Position numbers and translations under genes: made by a program
Shown: piece after piece, positions 37,891 to 46,367 of the stretch
Position numbering within the stretch: position 1 is the stretch's first letter
Layout of the letters: each line of letters opens with the position of its first letter
DNA from: Pseudobutyrivibrio sp.
GTDB taxonomy: Bacteria > Bacillota > Clostridia > Lachnospirales > Lachnospiraceae
Length of the DNA: 64,000 nucleotides
Assembly: GCA_017557435.1 (NCBI GenBank)
Contig: JAFYYR010000026.1
Coordinates: 124,001-188,000 of the forward strand
Direction of reading: 5' to 3'
Notes under the pieces: model-generated
The model's input: the letters and a program-made list of their open reading frames with translations, nothing else
Databases searched by the model: none
What the model was told of the DNA's origin: nothing

Positions 37891-39060
37891 ATGGGTTCAC
37901 TTAGTATTGGACAAATCATAAAGAAATATTCCATGGTAATCGCCCTCGTGGTAATCATTGGAGTATTTACAATAGGAACAGGTGGAAAGATTCTTTTTCC
38001 ACAGAACATTAACAACCTTCTTTCACAGAATGCATACGTATTCGTACTTGCAACAGGTATGTTGATGTGTATCTTAACCGGTGGTAACATCGATCTTTCG
38101 GTTGGTTCGGTTGTTTGTTTCATCGGTGGTGTTGGCGCATTACTTATGAGCCAGGGTGTTAACATGGTACTTGCTGTTATCATCATGTTACTTGTTGGTG
38201 TAGCAGTTGGTGCATGGCAGGCTTTCTGGGTAGCATATATAAATGTTCCACCATTTATCGCCACACTTGCTGGTATGTACGCCTTCAGAGGTCTCTCAAA
38301 CGTAGTACTTAATGGTAAGGTTGTTGCTATCGCAAACCAGACATACTTAAATGTATTCGGTGGTGGTGCAGATTGCTACGTTCCAGATTTTCTTGGCGGC
38401 GGCGATTTCAACACAACATGTATGATTGTTGGTGTTGTTGCTACAGCAATCTTCGTATTAAATGAGTTCCGTTCTAGAATTGCAGCTACAAGAAAAGGCT
38501 ATGAGACAACAAGTATTTCAGGCTTTGCCGCAAAGATTGTACTTATCTCAGCTGTAATCCTTTTCTTAAGTTATAAGCTTGCAGGATACAAGGGTATTCC
38601 TACATCACTTATTTGGATTGTTGTTGTTGTTCTTGCTTATCACTACTTTACAACTAGAACTACAATGGGTCGTTACCTCTACGCAGTAGGTGGTAATGAG
38701 AAAGCTACACAGCTTTCTGGTATCAACACAAAGAAGGTTTACTTCTTTGCTTACACAAACATGGGATTCTTAACAGCAGTTGCTGGTATCCTTACAGTTG
38801 CTCGTTACACAAATGCACAGCCTACATACGGTATGTATTTCGAGATGGACGCAATCGGTGCTTGTTTCATCGGTGGTGCTTCAGCTTACGGCGGAACTGG
38901 TTCTGTATTTGGAGCAATCGTTGGTGCCCTTCTCATGGGTGTTATCAACCAGGGTATGTCTATCATGGGTGTAGATGCTAACTACCAGAACGTAGTAAAG
39001 GGTCTTGTACTTTTAGTTGCTGTTATCTTTGACGTAATGTCTAAGAGAGAGAATAAGTAG
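37891..39060 (+). CDS. mmsB: Sugar ABC transporter permease (MmsB-like), copy 1
   Basis: 389 residues, about ten membrane helices, CUT2 permease family. Landmarks are NAYVFVLATGMLMCILTGGN followed by IDLSVGS, and ACFIGGASAYGGTGSVFGAI near the C terminus. ATG 37891 follows GAAGGGAGAG and lies 14 nt after the ATPase stop; an upstream TTG would overlap the ATPase gene and has no ribosome binding site. It forms the transport channel, probably as a heterodimer with the next gene product. Confidence 0.93.
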   Translation: MGSLSIGQIIKKYSMVIALVVIIGVFTIGTGGKILFPQNINNLLSQNAYVFVLATGMLMCILTGGNIDLSVGSVVCFIGGVGALLMSQGVNMVLAVIIMLLVGVAVGAWQAFWVAYINVPPFIATLAGMYAFRGLSNVVLNGKVVAIANQTYLNVFGGGADCYVPDFLGGGDFNTTCMIVGVVATAIFVLNEFRSRIAATRKGYETTSISGFAAKIVLISAVILFLSYKLAGYKGIPTSLIWIVVVVLAYHYFTTRTTMGRYLYAVGGNEKATQLSGINTKKVYFFAYTNMGFLTAVAGILTVARYTNAQPTYGMYFEMDAIGACFIGGASAYGGTGSVFGAIVGALLMGVINQGMSIMGVDANYQNVVKGLVLLVAVIFDVMSKRENK

Positions 39061-39077
39061 GAAGGGAGGAACAAAAA

Positions 39078-40280
39078 GTGGCAGACAAAATTTTAAATGT
39101 AATCAAGAATAATACAATGCTCATTGTACTGATCATAGTTGTTCTCTTCTTTAATGTTTCAACAGGCGGCAAAATGCTTCAGCCTAGTCAGTTCAATGCT
39201 TTAATTACTCAGAACGCATACGTTTATGTTCTTGCAACTGGTATGCTCATGTGTATGCTTACTGGTGGTAATATCGATCTTTCCTGCGGTTCTTTCGTAT
39301 GTTTCGTAGGTGTTGTTGGTGCTAAGATTATGACAACTCTTACAGCAGCTGGAGTAGATCCAATCGTAGCAACAATCATCGGTATTCCAGCAATGCTTCT
39401 TATCGGTGTTATCTACGGATGTATCTTAGGATACGTTATCGCATATGTTAACATTCCACCATGGATTGCAACTCTTGCAGGTTTCCTTGCTCTTAGAGGT
39501 CTTGGTGTTGCATTAATGGATGGTGCTTCAAGTATCAGTAACCTTCCAGAGAACTTCTGTGTACTTTTCACAGGAAAGCTCAATGACTTCTTTGGTGGTC
39601 CAAGAATCGGTGGCGTACAGTACAATATGACAAGTATTGTAATCGCAGTTGCTGCAGCAATTATTTACATTCTCTTATCGTTAAGAGAGCGTAGCAATAA
39701 GATTGCTAAGGGATATGAAGTTTCAAGCTTTACATCTTTAATTATTAGACTTGTGCTTGTGTGTTTCGTAATCTTACTTTTCGGTTACAAGTACTCACTT
39801 GCAGGTGGTGTTCCTTATCCACTTATCTGGGTGGCTGTAATTGTACTTATCTACAATTTCATTACATCTAAGACAGATATTGGACGTTACTTCTACACAA
39901 TCGGTGGAAACTCAGAGGCAACTCGTCTTTCTGGTATCGATACAAAGAGAATCATGTTCTTAGCTTACATGAACATGGCTGTACTTACGGTAATCTCTGC
40001 ATTCATTACAATGGCTCGTTATAAGTCAGCTAACTCAACAGCTGGTCAGAACTACGAGATGGATGCTATCTCAGCTTGTGTAGTTGGTGGTGTTAGTGCA
40101 TACGGTGGAAGTGGTACTATCTTCGGTATGATTATCGGTGCTACTCTTATCGGTGTAATCAACATTGGTATGTTCCTTATGAACATCGATGCAAACTGGC
40201 AAAAGATTGTTAAGGGTGTTGTACTTCTCGGTGCAGTAGTATTCGAAATCCTTAATAATAAGAAGAACGCTACAAAGTAA
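39078..40280 (+). CDS. mmsB: Sugar ABC transporter permease (MmsB-like), copy 2
   Basis: 400 residues, clearly paralogous to the upstream permease (NAYVYVLATGMLMCMLTGGN followed by IDLSCGS; ACVVGGVSAYGGSGTIFGMI). The start is GTG at 39078, after GAAGGGAGGA. Two adjacent permeases suggest a heterodimeric channel in place of the usual homodimer, or alternative pairings for different sugars. It is the last gene of the transporter operon, before a terminator. Confidence 0.93.
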   Translation: MADKILNVIKNNTMLIVLIIVVLFFNVSTGGKMLQPSQFNALITQNAYVYVLATGMLMCMLTGGNIDLSCGSFVCFVGVVGAKIMTTLTAAGVDPIVATIIGIPAMLLIGVIYGCILGYVIAYVNIPPWIATLAGFLALRGLGVALMDGASSISNLPENFCVLFTGKLNDFFGGPRIGGVQYNMTSIVIAVAAAIIYILLSLRERSNKIAKGYEVSSFTSLIIRLVLVCFVILLFGYKYSLAGGVPYPLIWVAVIVLIYNFITSKTDIGRYFYTIGGNSEATRLSGIDTKRIMFLAYMNMAVLTVISAFITMARYKSANSTAGQNYEMDAISACVVGGVSAYGGSGTIFGMIIGATLIGVINIGMFLMNIDANWQKIVKGVVLLGAVVFEILNNKKNATK

Positions 40281-40318
40281 TAACTAGTTTATTTTCTTCA
40301 TTTTGTTCTCTTATATTT

Positions 40319-40347
40319 GGCCTGCAGGTTTCCTGTGGGCCTTTTTT
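40319..40347 (+). terminator. Rho-independent terminator of the sugar transporter operon
   Basis: GGCCTGCAGG pairs with CCTGTGGGCC around TTT, followed by six T residues. The 194 nt from here to the next start hold no clear promoter or structure that I can support. Confidence 0.87.
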
Positions 40348-40541
40348 ATCTATCAGGATAGGTGGAATGCCTTTGCCGAAAATTTGGATAAGAAAAGAAC
40401 AATATTTTGATGTTCTGAAGTAAAAAATATAGTAGAAATATTCAGAAAATGTGGCATAATATACTTAATTATCATAATTATTTCACAGAAGTGGACGATA
40501 ATATCATTAGAGAGTTTTCTCGATGAAAGGAGTTGATATAC

Positions 40542-41264
40542 ATGAGGGGACGTACAAAAAAGTTAATACAGACATATCTTGTGCTTTTACTCCTAGTGTT
40601 CACTTGGTTTGGTGGCGCTTTTAAAGTAATAGCAAAATCGCCACAAAGAGTTATCGTTATTGATCCTGCATTTCAGGAAGTGGCTGATGATTCAAAGGAA
40701 CCTGTAGGACCAGGTGCCTTTAGAACTAGCATTGAGGCAAGTTCAGGTAATGTGGGAGCGACTACCGGATATCCTGAGTATGAGTTGACACTTCAGGTAG
40801 CTTTAAAGCTTAAGGCTGACCTTGAGGATGCAGGCTATGAAGTAATTCTCACACGCTCATCAAATGATGTAAATATCAGCAATAGCGGTCGTGCTATGAT
40901 AGCAAATATGTTTGAGGCTGATTTATTCATAGTAGTTAGTGCCAAGGAAGATGGAAATGGCTCATCTGGCGTTCAGGTGATTTGCCAGTCAGAGGACAAT
41001 CCTTACAATTATGGAAATTACGAAGATGGCAGACTTTTGTCAGATACAATACTTGGTTCTGTAAAGGCAGCCGGTTCTAAAGCAAAGCTAGTGGAAAATG
41101 ATGACATGGCTGTAATGAACTGGTGCCAGGCACCTAGCACAGTAGTTGAAATCGGTTCTCTTGCCAATGAAGATGAAGAAGAGAAATTACTTAATGTTGA
41201 TTATCAGCAGGAACTTGCTGATGGAATCGCCGCTGGCGTAGATAGCTATTTCACACAGAGGTAA
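40542..41264 (+). CDS. N-acetylmuramoyl-L-alanine amidase-like protein, zinc ligands missing
   Basis: 240 residues. An N-terminal hydrophobic segment (LIQTYLVLLLLVFTWFGG) acts as signal or anchor, and the rest has the Amidase_3 fold order: VIVIDPAF, PEYELTLQVALKLKADLEDA, EVILTRSSND, NMFEADLFIVVSAKEDG and VVEIGSLANEDEE. In active enzymes the first block carries a zinc-binding His (usually DPGHGG) and the fourth another (usually HAN); here they read DPAFQE and AKED, so both His are absent while the Glu of PEYE and the last Glu remain. Hydrolytic activity is doubtful. ATG 40542 follows AAAGGAG by 9 nt. Confidence 0.82.
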   Translation: MRGRTKKLIQTYLVLLLLVFTWFGGAFKVIAKSPQRVIVIDPAFQEVADDSKEPVGPGAFRTSIEASSGNVGATTGYPEYELTLQVALKLKADLEDAGYEVILTRSSNDVNISNSGRAMIANMFEADLFIVVSAKEDGNGSSGVQVICQSEDNPYNYGNYEDGRLLSDTILGSVKAAGSKAKLVENDDMAVMNWCQAPSTVVEIGSLANEDEEEKLLNVDYQQELADGIAAGVDSYFTQR

Positions 41265-41293
41265 ATTAGAAAGGCTTTTATGAAAAATAATAA

Positions 41294-41330
41294 GAGGCAA
41301 TCCTAAAAATTTAGGATTGCCTCTTTTTTA
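41294..41330. terminator. Strong hairpin terminator, possibly bidirectional
   Basis: GAGGCAATCCTAAA pairs perfectly with TTTAGGATTGCCTC and is followed by six T residues on the plus strand. The minus-strand DUF4317 gene converges on it, and the T content on that side is weaker. Confidence 0.88.
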
Positions 41331-41437
41331 TGGCCGATTATTCTAGGTATTCGTAGACTTTTACGTGTACAATTGCAATAATTCATCTATTTACACGTAA
41401 CGTGGCATAAATCATACTCCATCGTGAAGATTAGTTA

Positions 41438-42670
41438 TTAGATTTCCTCGCCATTTAACATAAAAGTCTCATCTGGTTCGATTGGTACGCAGACACATTT
41501 CTTGCCATCTACAATGGCTGTTGTTACAGAGGCTGCCTTGTCCTCAGATACCTTAACTACAATATCAGGTGTTTTGCCTTCTGCTGTGACACCTGTAGCT
41601 TCCTTAAGCTGCTGTGTAAGGTCCACAACACGCTCCTTAAGAACATTTTTCTCAAGACGGAGCTCGTTGTTTTTAAGAGCCTTTTCATCTAAAAGCTCAT
41701 CGGCAAGTGGAAGAGCAGTCTCGAAGTAGTTTTCAAAATTAGCCTGAATCTTTTCTACCTTCATATCAGAAAGTCCTGAGTCAGTGAGGATATTTGCTAC
41801 ATCCTGAGGCTCTAGAATGATTGGCTCATCCTCGCCTAATCTCTCTGTCTCAACAGTAATGAAGTCAGAAAGATTCTGCTGGATGTCTAGCTTCTTTTCG
41901 ATAGTTTCTTCTGTTTCTTCACCAAGGGCCTGGTCAAGCATATTGTTGAAGGCGTTCTTTTTCTGTGTAGAAGTCTTTTTAGTGCCGCAACCGATGCAGT
42001 TCTCCCAGAACTCTACATGAGGCTCTTTTGTATTTTTAGTGTAAGCAAGGCAAGCATGTAAATCTGTAGAACGCTCTGTGAAGCAAGGGAAAGTAAATGC
42101 TGTATCAACAGGTCCCACAACCCAATCTCTGATACGAGCACCGATTCTATTTTCATCCTCACGATATCCAAGACCTGGCTTTGAAAGCTGAACAGGGCAG
42201 ATGGCACAGATGATATAGTCGTAAACTTCCTCAGATTCATCAAGCATCAAATCATCAGTAGTCTTTACAGGAATATCATAGGTGTCGTGGTAAAGTAAAA
42301 TAAGGAAATTACCAACGAAATCGTATGACTCAATAATTCTGTTGTAGTATTCGATAAGAAGCTTCTCGTCCTGAAGACGGCTCTCACGAAGACGCATAAG
42401 CAAATCATGTCCGCTTCCCTCAATTTCCTCACTAGGATCAAATGGAAGCTCAAGAAGATTGTTACCAACAGTTCCTGAAAGTGATTTGTTAGCAATCTCA
42501 AGATACTTGTGGAACTCCTCATCCTCTAGATTAAGGAATGTCTCCTTAAATGTAAGGACCATTTCCTTGTTAGCATCTACATAGCAACCTACCATCTTAT
42601 CAAAGTTGCAATTATCCTTTTTAAAACGTCTTTTTATTTCATTAATTTCTTTTTTATTCAATTTTTTCAC
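41438..42670 (-). CDS. DUF4317 family protein
   Basis: 410 residues matching the DUF4317 family of Clostridia from the first residues (LNKKEINEIKRRFKKDNCN, then CYVDANKEMVL). It has no signal peptide, no membrane helix and no recognised catalytic motif. Cysteines cluster in CAICPVQL and ENCIGCGTKK, and the C-terminal third contains a charged, helix-forming stretch. It is transcribed alone on the minus strand, divergent from the chemoreceptor gene. Function unknown. Confidence 0.88.
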   Translation of the reverse strand: MKKLNKKEINEIKRRFKKDNCNFDKMVGCYVDANKEMVLTFKETFLNLEDEEFHKYLEIANKSLSGTVGNNLLELPFDPSEEIEGSGHDLLMRLRESRLQDEKLLIEYYNRIIESYDFVGNFLILLYHDTYDIPVKTTDDLMLDESEEVYDYIICAICPVQLSKPGLGYREDENRIGARIRDWVVGPVDTAFTFPCFTERSTDLHACLAYTKNTKEPHVEFWENCIGCGTKKTSTQKKNAFNNMLDQALGEETEETIEKKLDIQQNLSDFITVETERLGEDEPIILEPQDVANILTDSGLSDMKVEKIQANFENYFETALPLADELLDEKALKNNELRLEKNVLKERVVDLTQQLKEATGVTAEGKTPDIVVKVSEDKAASVTTAIVDGKKCVCVPIEPDETFMLNGEEI

Positions 42671-42870
42671 TCTTTCTTCAAATTAATATATTATTCTCGT
42701 ATATAGGATATATGCGTTATTTCTACCTATAATTGGCATATATTTTTAAACGATCAACTTCAATTATATGGACTTGTGAAAACTAGTTCAAGAGTGAAAT
42801 TGATTATAAAAAACAAATGGTTTATTATTTAGGTATGTAAAAATAATTATTTTATTTGGAGGAGCAAATA

Positions 42871-44343
42871 ATGAATGGGGTACAAACTAAAAGAGCTAAC
42901 AAGATTTTACTAATTGTGTTATTGGTTTCGAGTTTTTTACTTATTGTAGGTAATTTCTCTCAGCTACAATTTGCGGTGGACTTTGCGCCATATCGAAGCA
43001 TCGTTCCTATTATAATGTGTGTAGTGGGAATAGTTTGTTATATAGTTTTGTATTTTTCTAATAAGGAATCCCTTAGACTTGAGAGAATTGGTGGCGGATG
43101 GTTTTTCTTAACCTATACAGTCTGCCTTATGTTTGGACAGGGCAATTCCACATTCCCATTTTATATTCCTATTTTGATGGTAATCTTAATTATGCTTGAT
43201 GCACCTTTCGTAAGGTTGGTAGCAATTTGGGGACTAGCTGTAAATGTTATTAGAGGTATGTCAATGTTTGCGTCAGCTGAGGACCCTACAGCGGTAGCGG
43301 ATGTGGTTATGATTGAGATAATCGTTTCCATCTGCGCAACAGTTGGTGCTTTAAATGGAATCAAGCATTTGAAGAAGCTTCTTGATGAGAATACTGGTGA
43401 GATTCAGCTTCAGGTTGAAAAGAGTGATAAACTCATGGGCAAGACAAGAGAGACTTCTAGAGCTGTTTCTGATTTGATGAAAGAAAGCCAGGATAGCATC
43501 CAGAGTGTACAAAAGGAAGTTGAGGCTATCAGCCAGTCACTTAATGAGATTTCTCTTGGAACAACAGGTGCAGCAGAGGCAATTGAGAGCCAGTCTAGCA
43601 GAGTGGTAGATATACAGGAACTTATTGATGGTATCTACTCTCAGATTCAAGAGCTTGTGGACATTGCTAAGGAATGTATGACTGAGATTAAGGAAGGTTC
43701 TGACGCGGTAGAATATTTGCAGACCAGCACAGAAAAATCTAAGTCTTCTAGTGAGGAGATGAAGGTTGCAGCAGGCGAGATGATGGACAGAGCCTCAGCT
43801 GTTAGAGATATCATAAGCATCATCCAGGGTATCAGTGCCCAGACTAATTTGCTTGCTCTTAATGCATCTATCGAGGCAGCTAGAGCCGGTGAGGCTGGTA
43901 AGGGCTTTGCTGTAGTTGCTGATGAGATCAGAGCATTGGCAGAGCAGACTAAGGATTCTACAGAGAATATTTCTTCTATCCTTGATGAATTATCAAATGA
44001 CACAGAGCTTGTATCTGAAAAGATTAACGAGACTGTTGAAATTTCTAACGAGCAGGTTGAATACATTGAGATTACAAGAGATAAGTTCTCTATTATCCAC
44101 GATGGCTTCGACAAGCTCAACAGTAACGTAGACGAAGTAAATAGAAACGTCAACGAGCTTAAAGATAACAATAACAAGATAGTTGAGGAGGTTACAAACC
44201 TTTCAGCTACCACAGAAGAAATCTCTGCAAACTGCGAGAATGCCTCTAGCAACAGTTCGTCAACAGTATCTGTTGTAAACAACTTTGTAGACCTTATGGA
44301 CAAGATTGCAAACAAGGTTTATGAGCTGGATCAAAATAACTAG
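42871..44343 (+). CDS. Methyl-accepting chemotaxis protein
   Basis: 490 residues. The first 170 residues contain about six membrane helices with little extracytoplasmic sequence, so the sensor is probably within the membrane. There is no obvious HAMP domain. The signalling tip is clear: [18 protein letters not shown] then [20 protein letters not shown] at about residues 325-365, flanked by long coiled coils. ATG 42871 is chosen since GGAGGAG (42858) precedes it; the in-frame TTG at 42856 overlaps that site. It implies motility in this organism, although no other chemotaxis gene is present here. Confidence 0.94.
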   Translation: MNGVQTKRANKILLIVLLVSSFLLIVGNFSQLQFAVDFAPYRSIVPIIMCVVGIVCYIVLYFSNKESLRLERIGGGWFFLTYTVCLMFGQGNSTFPFYIPILMVILIMLDAPFVRLVAIWGLAVNVIRGMSMFASAEDPTAVADVVMIEIIVSICATVGALNGIKHLKKLLDENTGEIQLQVEKSDKLMGKTRETSRAVSDLMKESQDSIQSVQKEVEAISQSLNEISLGTTGAAEAIESQSSRVVDIQELIDGIYSQIQELVDIAKECMTEIKEGSDAVEYLQTSTEKSKSSSEEMKVAAGEMMDRASAVRDIISIIQGISAQTNLLALNASIEAARAGEAGKGFAVVADEIRALAEQTKDSTENISSILDELSNDTELVSEKINETVEISNEQVEYIEITRDKFSIIHDGFDKLNSNVDEVNRNVNELKDNNNKIVEEVTNLSATTEEISANCENASSNSSSTVSVVNNFVDLMDKIANKVYELDQNN

Positions 44344-44362
44344 TTGTATTGGTTTTAAACAC

Positions 44363-44391
44363 TTGACATAAAAAGCTTAAATAACTATACT
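44363..44391 (+). promoter_or_regulatory. Promoter of the asnS-asnA operon
   Basis: A consensus TTGACA (44363-44368) and TATACT (44386-44391) are separated by exactly 17 nt. The leader peptide gene starts 28 nt downstream of the -10 box. Confidence 0.88.
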
Positions 44392-44418
44392 TTACTCAAA
44401 TAAAGAAGGGGAACAGTC

Positions 44419-44493
44419 ATGGCATTTACATCTATGCTTAATAATCTCAATAATAACAATAATAATTCCGTGAATAATAATCAGGGAGTTTAG
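44419..44493 (+). CDS. Asn-rich leader peptide of the asnS attenuator
   Basis: 24 codons beginning MAFTSML. Eleven of 24 residues are asparagine: a pair (NN), a run of six, and a run of three near the end, followed by QGV and a TAG stop. AGAAGGGG lies upstream of the ATG at a good distance. It sits between a consensus promoter and a set of alternative hairpins ahead of asparaginyl-tRNA synthetase, the standard layout of an amino-acid attenuation leader. The peptide itself probably has no function; ribosome stalling at Asn codons when Asn-tRNA is scarce is the likely signal. Confidence 0.85.
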   Translation: MAFTSMLNNLNNNNNNSVNNNQGV

Positions 44494-44576
44494 TTTTATT
44501 GTGTTGATGAGATTTGAATGTTCCAGATAAACATGATTTAGAGAGCCTCATCAAGCTAGAGTTTGATGGGGCTTTT
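44427..44576 (+). promoter_or_regulatory. Transcription attenuator (antiterminator/terminator) of asnS-asnA
   Basis: Segment 1 is AATCTC within the leader codons. Segment 2, GTTGATGAGATT (44503-44514), can pair with it through GAGATT. Segment 2 TTGATGAG (44504-44511) also pairs perfectly with segment 3 CTCATCAA (44547-44554). Segment 3, extended as AGCCTCATCAA (44544-44554), pairs with segment 4 (44563-44573), making a terminator followed by a short T run. A ribosome stalled on Asn codons would cover segment 1, free segment 2 and favour antitermination. Confidence 0.82.
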
Positions 44577-44580
44577 ACTG

Positions 44581-44670
44581 TATCAAGGAGGGGCCCTTTA
44601 GGGAAGATTCCTTGATACACAGAACTGCCCATTGCCAAGGGCAATTTATAATGGCAGTTCTTCATTGAAA
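44581..44670 (+). repeat. 90-bp tandem repeat, unit 1
   Basis: Differs from unit 2 (44671-44760) at only three of 90 positions. Contains hairpin 1 (TATCAAGGA/TCCTTGATA with an inner CCC-TTTA-GGG) and hairpin 2 (AGAACTGCC/GGCAGTTCT enclosing ATTGCC-AAG-GGCAAT). Two of the three differences fall in the hairpin 2 loop, so the stems are unchanged. Confidence 0.93.
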
Positions 44671-44760
44671 TATCAAGGAGGGGCCCTTTAGGGAAGATTC
44701 CTTGATACACAGAACTGCCCATTGCCAGCGGCAATTTATAATGGCAGTTCTTCATTAAAA
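44671..44760 (+). repeat. 90-bp tandem repeat, unit 2
   Basis: Head-to-tail copy of the preceding unit with the same two hairpins; the inner loop reads AGC in place of AAG. It ends two nt before the asnS ribosome binding site (AGTTGAGGAG), so the mRNA leader of asnS carries four hairpins in a row after the attenuator. Confidence 0.93.
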
Positions 44761-44778
44761 AAGTTGAGGAGAAAAACA

Positions 44779-46179
44779 ATGAGCGTTAAAACCACAGACG
44801 TAAGAACACTTTCAAGAAATTTCAAAGATTATGGGGATAAGGAAGTTACTGTTGCTGGATGGGTTCGCAATATGCGTGATTCTAAGACATTCGGTTTCTT
44901 GGTACTTGCTGATGGTACTTTCTTCAACCCAGTACAGGTAGTATTTAATCAGGATAATATAGACAATTTCGACGAGGTTAGACGTCTTAATGTTGGCGCC
45001 GCAGTATATGTTACTGGTATTGTTACACTTACACCAGAAGCTAAGCAGCCATTTGAGATTCAGGCTACAAAAATTGAGGTAGAGGGCAAATCAACTCCTG
45101 ACTATCCAATCCAGCCTAAGAGACACACAATGGAATACCTTCGTACACAGACACATCTTCGTCCACGTACAAATACATTCCAGGCAGTATTTAGAGTTCG
45201 TTCACTTTGCGCTTATGCAATTCACAAGTTCTTCCAGGAGCGTGATTTCGTATATGTTCACACACCACTTATTACAGGTTCTGACTGTGAGGGTGCAGGT
45301 GAGATGTTCCAGGTTACAACAATGGACCTTAACAACATCCCTAAGACAGAGGATGGCGCTGTAGATTTCTCACAGGATTTCTTCGGTCACGCTACTAACC
45401 TTACAGTTTCTGGTCAGTTAAATGGTGAGACTTATGCACAGGCATTTAAGAACATCTACACATTTGGTCCTACATTCCGTGCAGAGAACTCTAACACAAC
45501 TCGCCATGCAGCAGAGTTCTGGATGATTGAGCCAGAGATTTCATTTGCAGATCTTGAGGATGACATGCAGCTCGCTGAGGAGATGATTAAGTTCATCATC
45601 AACTATGTTTTAGAGCATGCTCCAGAGGAGATGGAGTTCTTCAACAACTTCATCGACAAGGGACTTCTTGATAGACTTCATCATGTTGCTACATCAGACT
45701 TTGGTCGCATCACATACACAGATGCAGTTGCAGAGCTTGAGAAGCACAACGATGAATTTGACTACAAGGTATCTTGGGGCTGTGACCTTCAGACAGAGCA
45801 TGAGAGATACTTAACAGAGAAAATATTTGGTAAGCCTGTATTTGTTACAGATTATCCAAAGGAAATAAAGGCATTCTACATGAAGCTTAACGAAGACGGC
45901 AAGACTGTTGCAGCTATGGACTGTCTTGTACCTGGCATCGGAGAAATCATTGGCGGCTCACAGCGTGAGGATGACTACGATGTACTTCTTAAGAGAATGC
46001 AGGAGTGTGGTCTTAAGGAAGAAGACTATGGATTCTATCTTGATCTTCGTAAGTATGGTTCATCTCGCCACGCAGGCTTTGGACTTGGCTTTGAGCGTTG
46101 CGTAATGTACCTCACAGGAATGGGTAACATCCGTGATGTAATTCCATTCCCAAGAACTGTAGGTAACTGCGATTTATAA
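44779..46179 (+). CDS. asnS: Asparaginyl-tRNA synthetase
   Basis: 466-residue class IIb synthetase that charges tRNA-Asn. An N-terminal OB-fold anticodon-binding domain ([20 protein letters not shown]) precedes the catalytic core with motif 2 ([21 protein letters not shown]) region and motif 3 ([16 protein letters not shown]). ATG 44779 is chosen over an in-frame start at 44722 because AGTTGAGGAG lies 7 nt before it and [11 protein letters not shown] is the normal beginning. Expression is probably controlled by the Asn leader attenuator upstream. asnA follows in the same direction. Confidence 0.96.
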   Translation: MSVKTTDVRTLSRNFKDYGDKEVTVAGWVRNMRDSKTFGFLVLADGTFFNPVQVVFNQDNIDNFDEVRRLNVGAAVYVTGIVTLTPEAKQPFEIQATKIEVEGKSTPDYPIQPKRHTMEYLRTQTHLRPRTNTFQAVFRVRSLCAYAIHKFFQERDFVYVHTPLITGSDCEGAGEMFQVTTMDLNNIPKTEDGAVDFSQDFFGHATNLTVSGQLNGETYAQAFKNIYTFGPTFRAENSNTTRHAAEFWMIEPEISFADLEDDMQLAEEMIKFIINYVLEHAPEEMEFFNNFIDKGLLDRLHHVATSDFGRITYTDAVAELEKHNDEFDYKVSWGCDLQTEHERYLTEKIFGKPVFVTDYPKEIKAFYMKLNEDGKTVAAMDCLVPGIGEIIGGSQREDDYDVLLKRMQECGLKEEDYGFYLDLRKYGSSRHAGFGLGFERCVMYLTGMGNIRDVIPFPRTVGNCDL

Positions 46180-46183
46180 ATCC

Positions 46184-46338
46184 GTAATCATCAACGACAG
46201 AGCATACATATCTTTCTACGACACGCTTTCGCTCTTGTCGTGCTCGTTGCCCTACATAAGATGCTGCTTCGCACCATCTAAGTAGGGACGGCACTTTAAG
46301 GTCTTTAGAAAGAAATGTATGTCTGCCGTTGAGATTAC
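46184..46338 (+). other. Large branched hairpin in the asnS-asnA spacer
   Basis: GTAATC/GATTAC, TCAACG/CGTTGA, CATACAT/ATGTATG and TCTTTCTA/TAGAAAGA form one long outer stem. Inside are at least two hairpins: ACGACA/TGTCGT with GC-TTTC-GC, and CCCTAC/GTAGGG continued by AGATG/CATCT. The whole spacer is thus a multibranched structure that ends 13 nt before the asnA ribosome binding site. It is unlike the other element families here. Confidence 0.65.
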
Positions 46339-46367
46339 TCATCTAAATATAGGAGGATACATTAGTT

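Noticed and set aside
41343-41437. TTACGTGTA...TACACGTAA inverted repeat as a separate operator
   Set aside because: It may be a weak terminator stem for the minus-strand DUF4317 gene, but the loop is long and AT-rich and there is no supporting signal, so it was not listed as a feature.
43647-44315. 222-codon open frame antisense to the chemoreceptor gene
   Set aside because: It lies opposite a clear coiled-coil signalling domain whose codon pattern leaves the antisense frame open. Its product is low-complexity Ser/Leu and there is no ribosome binding site.
44581-44760. CRISPR array
   Set aside because: Only two directly adjoining 90-bp units with no spacers and no cas genes in the window.
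44344-44778. T-box upstream of asnS
   Set aside because: There is no GGTGG-ACCGCG T-box sequence and no stem I arrangement; the Asn-rich leader peptide and alternative stems explain the region better.
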